Part shown: piece after piece, positions 62,521 through 64,000 of the stretch
Numbering within the stretch: position 1 is the stretch's first letter
How the letters are laid out: each line of letters opens with the position of its first letter
DNA from: Trichoplax sp. H2
Taxonomy: Eukaryota; Placozoa; Uniplacotomia; Trichoplacea
NCBI GenBank assembly: GCA_003344405.1
Contig: NOWV01000019.1
Span: 186,001 to 250,000 of the forward strand
Reading direction: 5' to 3'
DNA: 64,000 bases
Notes under the pieces: model-generated
Databases searched by the model: none
Seen by the model: the letters and a program-made list of their open reading frames with translations, nothing else
Told to the model about the DNA's origin: nothing
Made by a program: the position numbers and the translations under genes

Positions 62521-63463
62521 TAATTACTCAAGAAGCCAATCATTACTTCACAAAACCAATACAATATAATTGGTCATATTTATAGCAGCTTTTAACTTTC
62601 CATAATTTACAGTACAGTCATCAGCCGTGTAAAACATGAAGATGACACTATCTTTCCACGTTACTTGATACTCACCATAAGGAATGGAAGTCGCAACGAA
62701 GGATAGGAGAAAGATGAAAAGCCAACCGCTAGCGTTCTTGCTCACTTTTGACTACTGTAAAATAGTGTATAAGTTAACATATATATGACATATACACTAC
62801 ACGTATGTTACGTTAACTGTTAACTAGTACAGTATCATAAATAAACAAATCCCGCCTTAAATCGCAAAAGGCTAATCGTGGAAGTTGTAGTGCTGCATAC
62901 AGTACATACTGTCTGATGTCTACTGTGTACACATCATATGTTATGGAATGTAGGACCATTACTAATTACAATAACTGGTAGCATCCTGCTGGCGGTCTCC
63001 CTTATGTTTATTGTTCATCTACATTTTACTATATTAATTTACACTATATCCTGTATCCGTATAATTATGTTTTTCTTCAGATATGTATTATATTATAATT
63101 GTACAAGATGATGCTGATCATAACGTTAATGCATATTACTCGTTCATCCACAATGTCAAGCAAGATTGCAGACGTTCTTCCTTTAATGATGGCTGATTAG
63201 CATATTGACTTAATCTAGTGCAAACCCTGCTGTGCACAGTAATGTGATCGATGGCAGTCGATAGAATTGCATTTAGGAGATGATTGCAATTAAGCAATGA
63301 GAATACTGTAAATGGTTACCGATGTAAGACAGCATCATCCTGCTAGCACAAGATAATTTCTATCGCACCTCTGTACTAGGAACAAAGTGATATCAAGCGA
63401 CTCTTGTTTACTACAAAAAAAGTCAAGCCCGATGTAAACATCGAGCATACGCCTATATAGTAA
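62521..63463. other. Upstream flank of the acyl-CoA dehydrogenase gene
   Basis: Probably contains the promoter. A minus-strand frame with a hydrophobic leader (62548-62745) begins at GTG with an in-frame TAG just before it, so it is not called. Short ACAGTACA-type palindromes occur near 62611 and 62897. Confidence 0.4.
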
Positions 63464-64000
63464 ATGGCTTCTAGAGTAATTCTTTGTTCGCAAAGATGAT
63501 TGCTGGTTAAAATAAAATCACTTGGTTTATCCTAATAGATGTAGAAATAATCAACGTGTTAATAAATGGCTTCTAGAGCAATTCTTTGCTGCCAAAGATG
63601 ACTACCAGTTAAAATAAAATCACTTGGTTTATCCTAATAGATGTAGAAATAATCAACGTGTTAATGAATGGCTTCTAGAGTAATTCTTTGTTCTCAAAGA
63701 TGACTGGTGGTTAAAATAAAATCGCTTGATTTATCCTAATGGATGTAGAAATAATCAACGTGTTAATGAATGGCTTCTAGAGTAATTCTTCGTTCTCAAA
63801 GACGACTACTAGTTAAAATAAAATCAATTGGTTTACCCTAATAGATGTAGAAACAATCAACGTGTTAATGAATGTTTTCTAAAGTAATTTCTTAGTTGTC
63901 AAAGATGACTACTAGTTAAAATAAAATTACTTGATTTATCCTAACAGATTTAGAAATAATCAATGCGAAGAATTTACAAATGCGGTGACTTTACGCCTTA
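63464..64000. repeat. ~102-bp tandem repeat reaching the window end
   Basis: Five units start with ATGGCTTCTAGAG (or a variant) near 63464, 63566, 63667, 63769 and 63870. Each carries GTTAAAATAAAATCAC and TAGAAATAATCAACGTG. The last unit is the most diverged, and the array probably ends near 63965. Confidence 0.92.

Noticed and set aside
62548-62745. Minus-strand frame with a signal-peptide-like leader and a good GTGAGT donor
   Set aside because: The start is GTG, with an in-frame TAG two codons upstream. Joining it to the acyl-CoA dehydrogenase exon breaks the frame.
1-64000. tRNA, rRNA and CRISPR-like arrays
   Set aside because: No tRNA T-loop plus acceptor stem pattern and no rRNA core sequence was seen. 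The tandem arrays lack the short-repeat/unique-spacer layout of CRISPR, and the genome is eukaryotic.

Overview
The window looks like nuclear DNA of a simple animal. It is AT-rich (by eye about two thirds A+T), and its genes are broken into many small exons by short GT...AG introns. The protein families are typical metazoan ones: a PepT-type peptide transporter, EFHB, kinesin-9, a VLCAD-type acyl-CoA dehydrogenase, SMIM15 and an RPA-interacting protein. Compact genes with very short introns, animal families and gene-poor satellite stretches fit a placozoan (Trichoplax-like). That assignment is inference from style, not from a database match. All gene models below were assembled by hand from splice sites, reading-frame phase and remembered family motifs.

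Layout. 1-12 kb: gene-poor and rich in tandem and direct repeats, with one small ORF at 4519 and a 20-N assembly gap at 7673-7692 flanked by near-identical copies. 12.1-18.0 kb (+): a large VPS9-domain protein (putative Rab5-family GEF) whose VPS9 region appears to be split by an acidic low-complexity segment of about 800 residues. 19.9-24.9 kb (-): a complete 22-exon SLC15/POT peptide transporter (724 aa). 25-32.2 kb: a block of at least five different satellite or duplicated arrays, with one isolated exon-like segment. 32.9-36.8 kb (+): EFHB, 14 exons, 552 aa. 38.0-39.5 kb (-): C-terminal exons of a SMIM15-like micro-protein. 40.5-41.6 kb: a tandem repeat containing telomere-like CCCTAA doublets. 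44.8-45.4 kb (-): an unidentified single-exon Cys/His protein. 45.4-49.3 kb: no gene recognised. 49.3-56.0 kb (-): KIF9, 27 exons, about 896 aa, with an animal-atypical histidine-rich exon. 58.8-59.1 kb (-): two exons of an RPAIN-like gene. 60.5-62.5 kb (-): a VLCAD-type acyl-CoA dehydrogenase. 63.46 kb to the end: a 102-bp tandem repeat that runs off the window.

The genes do not form one pathway. EFHB (axonemal doublet lumen) and KIF9 (ciliary kinesin) are both ciliary and lie 12.5 kb apart, which suits a ciliated animal. The strongest oddities are the interrupted VPS9 protein, the histidine-rich kinesin exon, the dimeric (higher-order) satellite at 25 kb and the probable haplotype duplication around the assembly gap.
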